Assembly: GCA_021234155.1 (NCBI GenBank)
Contig: JAJEKV010000066.1
Span: forward strand, 1,704,718-1,768,717
Direction: 5' to 3'
Length of the DNA: 64,000 nt
From: Isoetes taiwanensis
Taxonomy: Eukaryota; Streptophyta; Lycopodiopsida; Isoetales; Isoetaceae
Part shown: piece by piece, positions 55,495 through 64,000 of the stretch
Numbering within the stretch: the stretch's first letter is position 1
How the letters are laid out: every line of letters starts with the position of its first letter
Program-made: the position numbers and the translations under genes
The notes under the pieces: generated by a model
The model's input: the letters and a program-made list of their open reading frames with translations, nothing else
Databases searched by the model: none
What the model was told of the DNA's origin: nothing

Positions 55495-55937
55495 CTAGAA
55501 TTTTGAGAATATGTACATGCCATCATTTACTTTAACAAACTTTTCTAACACTTCCAATGTCATCCATATTACTTCATGCAATCTAGTTACATGATGATGC
55601 AATGCTTCAACCGAAGTACTTTGCTCCAACAATAAAACTGCTATTTCTATTGCAAGGGATCCCAAACAGGGAGGCAATTGAAACTTCTGTGGGGACATAG
55701 ATCCAAAGATGGTAATGAGCTTGATGATTATGTTTTTCATGATCTTAACAACCAAAATAAAGTAGAATCTTTTTGCATTGAATTGATAGTTTGAATACTT
55801 TTATATTTATGTTGAAGCATGTCGATGATTGCCTTATGTGGCATCTTGGTAAGGTTGCCCTCCTTTGCTTGTTTTAGTTGGTATGCATGTAAGGTTTTCA
55901 TAGTTTTACCTAATTTGACTCCTTCTAATATGACCAT
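55495..55937 (-). other. Weak minus-strand coding signal
   Basis: Two minus-strand frames (55937-55737: AYQLKQAKEGNLTKMPHKAI; 55755-55495: VEALHHHVTRLHEVIWMTLE) have protein-like composition and overlap by a few bases. No family is recognised. Confidence 0.25.
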
Positions 55938-56480
55938 GTGTACATATTCTTTTGGAATAATCTATTTTTAATCCTAGGATAATGCAAAAAATGTCTCAAA
56001 CATCAAATATCTTAATTTGAGAGTATCATGTGATGCAACTGACATATTGCCTTGGCCTAAATCTGCACCCTACATGTAGAAACACATGCAATATTTCCTA
56101 GCTGGGCCTTAATTTGCCTAATTGGTATCGTGCATGTAGAAACACGTGCAATATTTTCCTCGCCTTAACTCTATTTTGATAGAAATGGAGTTGTAAGTCC
56201 CAAGGTGCTTGCAAACTTTAAAAATTGTCAGAAAGCATTTAACTTAGTCATTTTCTAATTCCATGATAAGAAAAGAATATGAGTAATAGATTAGTTATGG
56301 GATGCTATGTTGGTGTTTCCCATCTTTAAGACGTGCTCCGCTGTACTAGAAAAAAGATTTAGGATCATAGGGATAGCAGGAGGCCAAATATCAAATGGCA
56401 CTCGGTCCTACCTAAATATCAAGAATTCCTGAATATCAGTAACAAGATAATCTTGACCACTTGGAACCTATGTCTATGGG

Positions 56481-57045
56481 TTGTATGGAAGCACAGGAAT
56501 GGGCAGAAAACCAAACATGATTTCCCTTAAAAATGCTCTCCTGGATATCTTGAAAATCACAGCCATCCATAGGCTTCTCAAAGGGAAGAAATATGATAAA
56601 GCTTGGGATAGGATTGGGAGGTTTAATGGTTCTTTTAAAATTTTTACCACCGTACTAACTGAATTTGATGATATTCTTCACAGCACATCAGAAGAGACTA
56701 GTCAAGCTGGGAGCTCCAGAGAGGCTGTTTGAAGACTACGACAGTGATGACCCCAGAATTTCCAGAGCAGAGTTGGCTGACACATTGATCAACCTGAAAC
56801 AAGAAATGATACATGCTATGGCAATTCATAACATGCTGGACCAGCCAGACGTGTGGAGATTCAACGGCCTGACACAGATTTTTATCAATCTCTTTCACAA
56901 ATAATGGCAGTAGAAAAGAGCAACCCATATCATGCTCCTGATGGATACTTATTTTAGTGCAAAGAAGCTTGACAAGCTGCTCAGTATTTTTGGGAATTCA
57001 AAGGTGGCTGATCTCACCCTACAGGACCTGATCGATGCATCTTGA
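56481..57045 (+). pseudogene. Unrecognised helical ORF, two frames
   Basis: A first frame (56481-56690) ends FTTVLTEFDDIL. The next frame (to 56904) continues AHQKRLVKLGAPERLFEDYD then SDDPRISRAELADTLINLKQ and EMIHAMAIHNMLDQPDVWRF, and after a stop a further helical piece reads MDTYFSAKKLDKLLSIFGNS. The composition is convincing for a real protein of at least 150 residues. I cannot assign the family. Confidence 0.4.
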
Positions 57046-57343
57046 CTACCTATTGTTCCCTTTCAGTAAACCTTCCAAAAACTTTATATGGCCAATTTTC
57101 TTAATGGCCCTTCAATTTTGGCTTAAGATTGATCACTATAAGATTAGAATACTTGTTCTATTAATGTATTATGCTAGTACTCTAGGTACAGGTGACGGTT
57201 TGATCTAGGGAGATGCCCATGGACCGAGGCAGTCTACATTCTTTTTTTTCCTTTAAATGAAATATAAAAACAACCTTGCCCTCAAAAAAAAAAAGGAAGG
57301 GCTTGACAGACACATCGTCTACTTCTAGAAGGTGGTCAGTATA

Positions 57344-57720
57344 GATGATACTCGTCTCCCTAACCTCGCTTACATTGTGGCAATGGGGCCTCAATGCCTA
57401 AAAGCCTGCTGGCAGGAAAAGAGAGCTCAGTGGCTGGCCAGATAGAATGTGCAGGAGCACAGGTGCATCCGAGTGCAAACGGAGGCGGTCGCCACACCTC
57501 GCATTGCCTTGACACATGCTTCACCAAGCTACTCGTCTCCCTATCCTCGCCATTGTGTGGTAATGGGGCCTCAATGCCTAAAAAGCCTCCGGCGGGAAAA
57601 GAGAGCTCCGGTGGGCGCCGATAGAATGTGCGAGAGCACAGTGCATCCGAGTGCAAACGAGGCGGTCATCGCCACGCCTCGCATGCCAAAGACCTTGACA
57701 CATGCTTCCTTAGCAAGCTA
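57344..57720 (+). repeat. Tandem duplication of about 185 bp upstream of LINE copy C
   Basis: Both units start CTCGTCTCCCTA, pass 'AATGGGGCCTCAATGCCTAA', 'AAAAGAGAGCTC' and 'GCATCCGAGTGCAAACG', and end 'TTGACACATGCTTC'. They are at about 57352-57520 and 57532-57710. The second continues into LINE ORF2 C-terminal sequence, so the duplicated unit is probably part of the LINE. Confidence 0.85.
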
Positions 57721-58163
57721 TGGGATGCCAGCACCCTTGAACAGGTCAAGATGGCATATTATCAACGCCACATACATCCCATGTTGGGATAGGGCCCACA
57801 ATGCTACATGTGCACTCATCTATTCATGAAAAAGCACAGATCCATTGCCTATATCTACACAGGTACAGACCATCTCCAAATTGAGACGGGAAGATGGATT
57901 GAGGAGCCGCCGGCAGAGAGGCTTTTGTCAATGCCGCCAAAGTTGGAGCTGGGAAGATGAATGCCACATCCTTCGAGTTATCCCATATGATGACATTTGA
58001 TACGCTATCTTTGGCTGGTCCGTCTGCCAGCCCCCCGCATGAGATCCGAGCAACGCAGCTAGGTACCCGAGGTTGGGATCATATCTTCAAAGATCATGGA
58101 TCGCCGAGATCAGCCTCGCCCCCGGGCACTTACCCGACACGTACATATTTCTTTCCCCATGAT

Positions 58164-58642
58164 GTATTTTGTATTTGTATTTGTATTTGTATTTGTATTT
58201 TGTATTTGTATTTGTGTATTTGTATTTGTTTGTTTTGTATTTGTATTTGTATTTGTATTTGTATTTGTATTTGTATTTGTATTTGTATTTGTATTTGTAT
58301 TTGTATTTGTATTTGTATTTGTATTTGTATTTGTATTTGTATTTGTATTTGTATTTGTATTTGTATTGTAGTTGTAGTTGTAGTTGTAGTTGTAGTTGTA
58401 GTTGTAGTATTTGTTGTAGTTGTAGTTTGTTGTATTTGTATTTGTATTTGTGTCTGTATTTGTATTTGTATTTGTAGTTGTAGTTGTAGTTGTAGTTGTA
58501 GTTGTAGTTGTAGTTGTAGTTGTAGTTGTAGTTGTAGTTGTAGTTGTATTTGTAGTTGTAGTTGTAGTTGTAGTTGTAGTTGTAGTTGTAGTTGTAGTTG
58601 TAGTTGTAGTTGTAGTTGTAGTTGTACTTGTAGTTGTACTTG
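58164..58642 (+). repeat. Hexanucleotide array switching between (GTATTT)n and (GTAGTT)n
   Basis: GTATTT units dominate 58164-58367, GTAGTT units 58368-58410, then mixed, GTATTT 58432-58475, and GTAGTT for most of 58475-58642. The two units differ by one base. Long ORFs in all frames over the array (repeats of CICI, VFVF, YLYL, QLQL) are artefacts of its 6-bp period. Confidence 0.97.
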
Positions 58643-58770
58643 AAAAAACCTATTCTCGTCATTTTTCCCCAAACAACCCTTTGGAGGGGGATTAACCCGG
58701 ATAGTAATACGCTTGCTACGCCTCCTGTTTGGGTCCCATAGGCCAATTGGTCTCCGTGGACGATAAAAAC

Positions 58771-58802
58771 TCTATTCTATTCTATTCTATTCTATTCTAT
58801 TC
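58771..58802 (+). repeat. (TATTC)n tail of LINE copy C
   Basis: Six TATTC units follow the conserved LINE 3' end. Confidence 0.9.
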
Positions 58803-58809
58803 CTATTGG

Positions 58810-60890
58810 CTTTCTTCTGGATGAATCTCTCACTTTTCTTCCTTTTTATCGTATGGTCTTTTTATGATACACGTAGTGTTCTTCCTTGTCATCATTAGAT
58901 GCTCACCGATCGCCAAGTCTTCCACTTCACCTTTCATGGTGAACTTCATGACTTCGTGACTTCGTAGGCTAGGGTTTCAAAGAAGATGCCCCCTCTCATA
59001 ATCGCCATCTTAGTTGGTCTTGAGACTCGAGCAGCCGAGAACATACAATGCAATCACTACAGGTCCCTTAGGACATGGCGGGATCAAGGTGGATCAGTCC
59101 TTCTAACATCAACACGTAGATGGTCATCCCCAAGCACTTGATCATTTATGACATCTGATGGGTCCATTGCGGTTATGATGCCCTGGCACACGGCTCTACC
59201 AATGAGCATTTCAACTTCCTCCAGTCTAGCCTAGGATCTTGTGTCCCTATTGTGTTGTAATTCTCGATTTCCGTTGGAACCGTATCCTAGCAATATAAAC
59301 AGAGGATACATTAAAAACCACTAGATAGTAAGATTCAAATTATATTCCATTGTCATGTATAAAAATGGGTTATTGTTTATAGTTTTTAGCATGCCAGCCC
59401 AACCAAGCCTACAACCTTTCGTGCAATTCTAGCCTATCCACGTAGCACCTCCGCCTCATAAAAATCCGAGGTGGCATGTCCCTTCAACGTTATCTCGTAG
59501 ATCCTCGTAGGCCTTGTCTTCTTCAGTATTTGAATGCTTCTTGATGTCGATTTGCACCTGTCCTATTCGGCTCCATCAAACCCCATCTGTTTCTTGCAGG
59601 TACTTGTTGTGCTCGTCTTTGAATCTTTGATTGGTAAGTGGTCTCTAAGAGAACGGTTATGCGTGCATATGTTGGTGTCATTTTGGTGTAGAACAGTTGA
59701 TGATGTTGAATTCCGCTAGAACTCAGCGCAGCATCTTCCCTTCTCCATGTGAACCAGCCATAATAATGCTAGCAAAAACAGTCTGTCAATTCTAAATTTA
59801 TTGGATCCAACTGGTCTGGAAGGCCTATTTGCAGTTCAATGTTTACTGTGTTTCGATAAATTAGGGTACCACACCTAACAAGCGAAGGGCTTTTTTAGTT
59901 TTCTCCTGATAACAAGCATGAATTCATTGTACCATGTCTTCCTTACTCCCAAGCTTATGTGAGTATAAGCTTGTTTCTGAATGTCTGGCGTTTGAGTTAT
60001 GCATTGCTTGTTTATGGAGGTGGTTGAGCTCTGCTTGTTTATGCAAGTGGTTTCTACAAGCACCCATGTTTTTGAGCTCGCGGTCAATGGTATGTCCTTT
60101 TCCAATCGGGATCCAAATCGATAATGACTTCGGACCTTAATTTCTCGAAAGCGGACCCCTAGCTGGAGTTGCATTTTAGGTCTCTATATATACAATTCCT
60201 TCTTTGCATTGTTTGGTGGAAAGAGGATTCTATAACATACCCCGCTAGAACTATCAAAGGGCAAAAACATGATCTTTGGACATGAGTTGTGTCCGGATGT
60301 GATTCTATAAGGAGTTTTTTTTTTTTTGTTGTTAATGGATAAATAATATTCCTTTGTTTGGTAAAACGATTAGAGTGAGCTTTGGTATAAAATATTGGTA
60401 TGGGCTTAAGCTTAATTTTTAGGGAGACCTTGGCTTCGATGCAATTAGTATTAATGCTAATCTTCCCGGTTTGGAACCCGCTCGTAAAGATGTAACAAGC
60501 TTCTCTTAAGTTTCAAAGCAAGCATTCAAGTGCTTCGGATGAGTTAATTTGATGGTCTAATATCCGGACTCACGAGAATGGGAGCATTAAAAGGATTGAC
60601 CTGATAGCAAATGAAGAAGATAAAGTTGCCAATCCGTTGAGTGAGAATTATTACTAGAATGGTTATTATGTCTAGAAAGATGGCTTGACATTGATCGAAC
60701 ACCACACCTACCACGTGATATTGTGCAATCAAAGAGCATACTTGGTGGTTGGGCATGTTCCAAGTTAAAAAAGAGAACTACCATGTTTTGAAATGGATTT
60801 TGATCGATAAACATCCTAAGGCTGCTAGGTATATATGGCAATGGTGAGAAATTAAGTGTTCCACATGGTTCCTTTATTGTTAATTTCTAT
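58810..60890. other. Spacer, no gene recognised
   Basis: No conserved coding sequence or repeat structure is evident on either strand. A T-run lies at 60318-60328. Confidence 0.5.
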
Positions 60891-61460
60891 TTGGCATGGG
60901 ACTTGAAGATAAAAAGAGCCATGAATAACATAAGTTCTTCAGGTGCCAAGACTACAAGGAATTGTATTTATTGTTGCTACACATTGAAGGAGAAGAAGAA
61001 GAAAGGGTCCAAGAGCACTCTTGAGTGTGATCGTAACATGCCTCCCCGATCGCCACTTGAAAGACGACACCTTTGATCCAATACTCCCAATACCACTAGA
61101 AAGAGTGCACATTTGCACTCTTCATGCACTTGTCGATTGTGGAAAAGATGATACATCACTCGAGTGTTTTATATGGAACATCCGGGAAGAAGGAAGAAGA
61201 CATTGAGCGGATTGAAGGTATTGTCCGAGGCAGGTGCTTGCATAGTGGATGTGTCAAACCGGAACAAGACCACAAGAAGCTCCGGCAATGGAAAAGTCTG
61301 CCCGGAGTCCCGGCCAAGGTATCCATTGGTGGAGTTAGAGCTAGGCATTTTTGAACAGCCCCGAGAATGTTAAGGTTGGTATTTATGAATTTGGGAAGAA
61401 ATTAGTTGAGGCCGAAAGGGATCTTACAAATGGCGCCAATGGTACTGGAGAAAAGTGACC
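60890..61460 (+). pseudogene. Unknown repeated gene family ('PIPLERVH'), copy 2
   Basis: Shifting plus-strand frames read LPIPLERVHICTLHALV (about 61085), FIWNIREEGRR (about 61170), EEDIERIEGIVRGRCLHSGC (about 61190) and AKVSIGGVRARHF (about 61318), then IYEFGKKLVEAERDL (about 61382). The same landmarks occur in the same order in the minus-strand copy at 40.0-40.8 kb. It is broken by at least three frame changes. The family is not recognised. Confidence 0.5.
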
Positions 61461-61914
61461 GATGGAATGCAATCACAAATTTGAAAAAACCTTTTACAAA
61501 AGACATATTTATTTGAGGCTGAAATAGCCAGGTTTAGTGTGGTGGTCAGGGAGTTTACACCTGCATATATATAGGCCTGGGGTGAGATAGAGATCACTCA
61601 TTACATCCACACATATATGCTCATGGGCCTTGATTTGCTCAGAAGTATAAAAGCTTATCAATTTGGAACACGCAAGGTATGGAAAAGTCTCACAAGCAGG
61701 CCAAGGTTGCGTATAACCGGAAGACTCGCCATGAAGGGTCACATTCTTTGTCAAATCCACTCACATGGATGGCACAATGGTTCTACAGGAGAGTAATTTC
61801 TCCTGTACTATTCTTTTAGTTTCCACTGTTCTTTTAGCTGACTATTGTCTGTTCTTTTCTACTGTTACTGTTTCCAACTTGAATTACACATAAGTACTTG
61901 GAAGCACAGACAGG

Positions 61915-62355
61915 AATCATGGAAACCTAGTTTGGTATTTAACTTGCAACTGGTATAACAGGACATGCAACTTGAATTTGGCACAATTATTTGCAATAGG
62001 AGACTTAAGAATCATGTAAATCCTGTTTGGTATTTAACTTGCAACTGGTATAAGAGACGCAACTTGAATTTTGCACAAGTATTTGAAAGTACAGACTGGA
62101 ATCATGTAAATCCTGTTTGGTATTTAACTTGCAACTTGAATTTGGCACAATTATTTGCAATAACAGACTTAAGAATCATGTAAACCCTGTTTGGTATTTA
62201 ACTTGCAACTGGTATAAGACATGCAACTTGAACTTGGCACAAGTATTTACTGGAATCATGTAAACCCTATTTGGTATTTAACTTGCAACTCGTATAACAG
62301 ACATGCAACTTGAATTTGGCACAAGTATTTGCAATAACAGACTTGAATCATGTAC
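61915..62355 (+). repeat. Minisatellite, five units of 71-93 bp
   Basis: Units start AATCATGTAAA(C/T)CCTGTTT and contain 'GGTATTTAACTTGCAACT', 'GCAACTTGAATTTGGCACAA' and 'TATTTGCAATAACAGACTT'. Units differ by deletions of whole sub-blocks. Confidence 0.92.
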
Positions 62356-62359
62356 GACT

Positions 62360-63170
62360 TGTTTAGTATTTAACTTGTTTAGTAAAACTTGTTTATTACT
62401 TACAATTCAGAATCAATATCATGTTTAGTACTCACCTACACTTATAGTATATTCTGGAATCATAAACCTAGAACATATGAAACTTAGAACGTGTTCTTAT
62501 CTTCAATTTGCTAGAATCATGTTTGTCTAGATACAAACAAGCAAGTGAAGTGAAACATAGAACAAGCAATCAGAAACCAAACAGACTTAAAACAATGGAC
62601 ACTTCCTCGGATTGAAGCCTTCAACTTTTAAAGATGAGAACTTCAGAAATGCTTTGAACTTCTGAACCTTTGAGCTTCAGAAAACTTAGTGTAAAATTCA
62701 TAGAGAAAATTTTCTGACTAAATTCATGCTGAAAACTTGCTAAATTTATGAAGGAAACTTGCTGATATAACTTTAACAAAACTTGTTGACATGCATTTTA
62801 GAAGGGAGAAAGTGAGCTATCAAAGGGTAAAAAGTGGGCTATTAAGGGGCAAAAAATGGGCCATTGACACATTGTATGAAAGAAGGGTACCCTCCCCTAC
62901 CTTTGAAATCTGAAGTGCGTCGAAATTAAGTTATGAAGTAGGGTAATGCTACGTTCCCACGAGCATAACCAGACTTCAAAGGCTACGTTCCCACAACTCG
63001 AGCATAACCGGACTTCAAAATATTTGCTACGTGTCAAAGGTGTCCATGGTAGCTTTCAGACATCCTTTTCCCCATTTTCTAAAATTCAAAGTCAACCTAA
63101 AATTCAAAGCCAATTTTGGCAATAACTCTAAGTTGCAAGGGCACGGCCCACCTGTGACGTCAGACTTTTT
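62360..63170. other. Spacer with a short duplicated motif
   Basis: 'GCTACGTTCCCAC(A)...GAGCATAACC(A/G)GACTTCAAA' occurs twice at 62949-63019. Nothing else is recognised. Confidence 0.5.
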
Positions 63171-63530
63171 TCGTAGCCTAATTCTATGGTATCAAAGTCA
63201 TACTACCCTAGATTGTGTTAGGTTAAGCATGGGCCAAATTTTCACTGGAGCTGTTATTGACAGCGCGCTGTACGGTTTAATCTCGTTAGAATTGTTTTGT
63301 TACTTTCGCTAGATCCATATGCACGTTCGCTATATCCACATGCACGTTCTTAACATTGAAAGATTTGATACCATATAATTTAGTCGGTCAGCACTCAACA
63401 TTAAGACTCTTCTCATATCATAGAAAATCAAGTCCCACATTTCAAGAATATCTTTCGCACCATTTCAAGGTTAAACAAATCTTGCAGAAGTGTGTTAGCC
63501 GCTGCCCGCCATAAATTTTTTGTATTACTC
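63170..63530 (+). repeat. Dispersed repeat R3, copy 2
   Basis: Partner of 26590-26960. It is followed by about 470 bp in which I recognise nothing. Confidence 0.6.
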
Positions 63531-64000
63531 TGTCCAAAATTACACCATATAGTTACATAGCCCCAATGGGCTTGTAATGCTTAAGCGCATGCTGGTTTAA
63601 GATTAAATCACAAAACTGTAAGTAAATATAGAACAAATGTTGGTTGCGTTCCAAAGGGGATCCTTGCCTGGAAATCGGAAAGAGATAAACGTCTCGTCTT
63701 TTGTTCGGCTGACATAACTTTTGATTGAGACATGTCAGTTTTAAGAGATTGTACGAGCTCCTTGATTGGTCTCAATGCGGCTATTCTTGTCAACGCTTTC
63801 AAATCCGATCCACTACATAGTAAACAAATCCATGGTAAAGTTTTGTTATTGAAAAGAAGCTGACATCGCAGCGCTAACCTGTATCCCTCTGTTTTATCGC
63901 AGATGTATCTGTAGGCAACATAGACAGATTATCAAGTTCCATGATATAATACTAAACACAAGGTAGTCCCGCCACCATCAAGATGTCACTAGATTAGCTT

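Larger units (their letters stand above)
57690..58802 (+). mobile_element. Pentanucleotide-tailed LINE, copy C, 3' part
   Basis: The frames read LDTCFLSKLWDASTLEQVKM, then TGTDHLQIETGRWI. The same protein end is present in copy B (LDACFMAKLWDAEALSHVKV; TGAHHLRIETGRWI). The 3' UTR carries a 480-bp hexanucleotide array, then 'GGGTCCCATAGGCCAATTGG' and 'GTGGACGATAAAAACTCTATTC', ending in TATTC units (58771-58802). Confidence 0.82.

Noticed and set aside
57957-58746. Long ORFs of 180-228 codons on both strands
   Set aside because: They exist only because the hexanucleotide array has a period divisible by three; there is no protein signal outside it.

Overview
The window looks like nuclear DNA of a land plant with a repeat-rich genome. 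The evidence is a fragment of a 3-ketoacyl-CoA synthase (a plant fatty-acid elongase), a 27-exon gene for the second-largest RNA polymerase I subunit (NRPA2 type) with GT-AG introns, plant-type Mutator and LINE/SINE elements, and long AT-rich spacers. The lineage cannot be fixed further. No rRNA, tRNA or organellar block was found.

Layout. 1-5.7 kb: a decayed L1-type LINE on the minus strand. 5.78-6.69 kb: a 900-bp Mutator-type element with a perfect 9-bp target-site duplication. 6.7-13.9 kb: mostly AT-rich spacer with tandem repeats and an unrecognised broken gene on the minus strand (9.6-11.0 kb). 13.9-17.1 kb: a second LINE family with a pentanucleotide tail, nested with tRNA-derived SINEs. 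17.3-21.4 kb: diverged repeat pairs and minisatellites. 21.6-23.7 kb: a GC-richer block with a 4-copy tandem repeat and a coiled-coil ORF that may be gag-like. 24.8-25.9 kb: fragments of two unrelated host genes (KCS and an SPF27/BCAS2-like splicing factor). 27.2-30.5 kb: a MULE-transposase/SWIM-finger gene, followed by the 3' end of the pentanucleotide-tailed LINE (30.6-31.4 kb).

31.5-44.9 kb is the most unusual part. It holds a cluster of short, TATA-led ORFs: a divergent histone H3-like gene, four tandem coiled-coil ORFs spaced about 0.9-1.0 kb apart, acidic ORFs, and a minus-strand gene of a repeated unknown family. Among them lie at least nine foldback elements of 63-70 bp with conserved ends (GATCACACGACGCC / mirrored GGCCGTGGTGATC) and unrelated interiors. 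Several sit shortly downstream of an ORF.

45.2-53.7 kb: the NRPA2-like gene, exon order complete and collinear with the known protein. 53.7-64 kb: spacers, an unrecognised ORF at 56.5 kb, a third copy of the pentanucleotide-tailed LINE preceded by a long hexanucleotide array, a second copy of the unknown PIPLERVH family at 60.9 kb, and minisatellites.

Almost every recognisable coding stretch has single-base frame breaks, many at homopolymers. In NRPA2 this occurs despite intact splice sites, so part of the apparent decay may be assembly indels. Exact gene ends and pseudogene calls should be read with that in mind.
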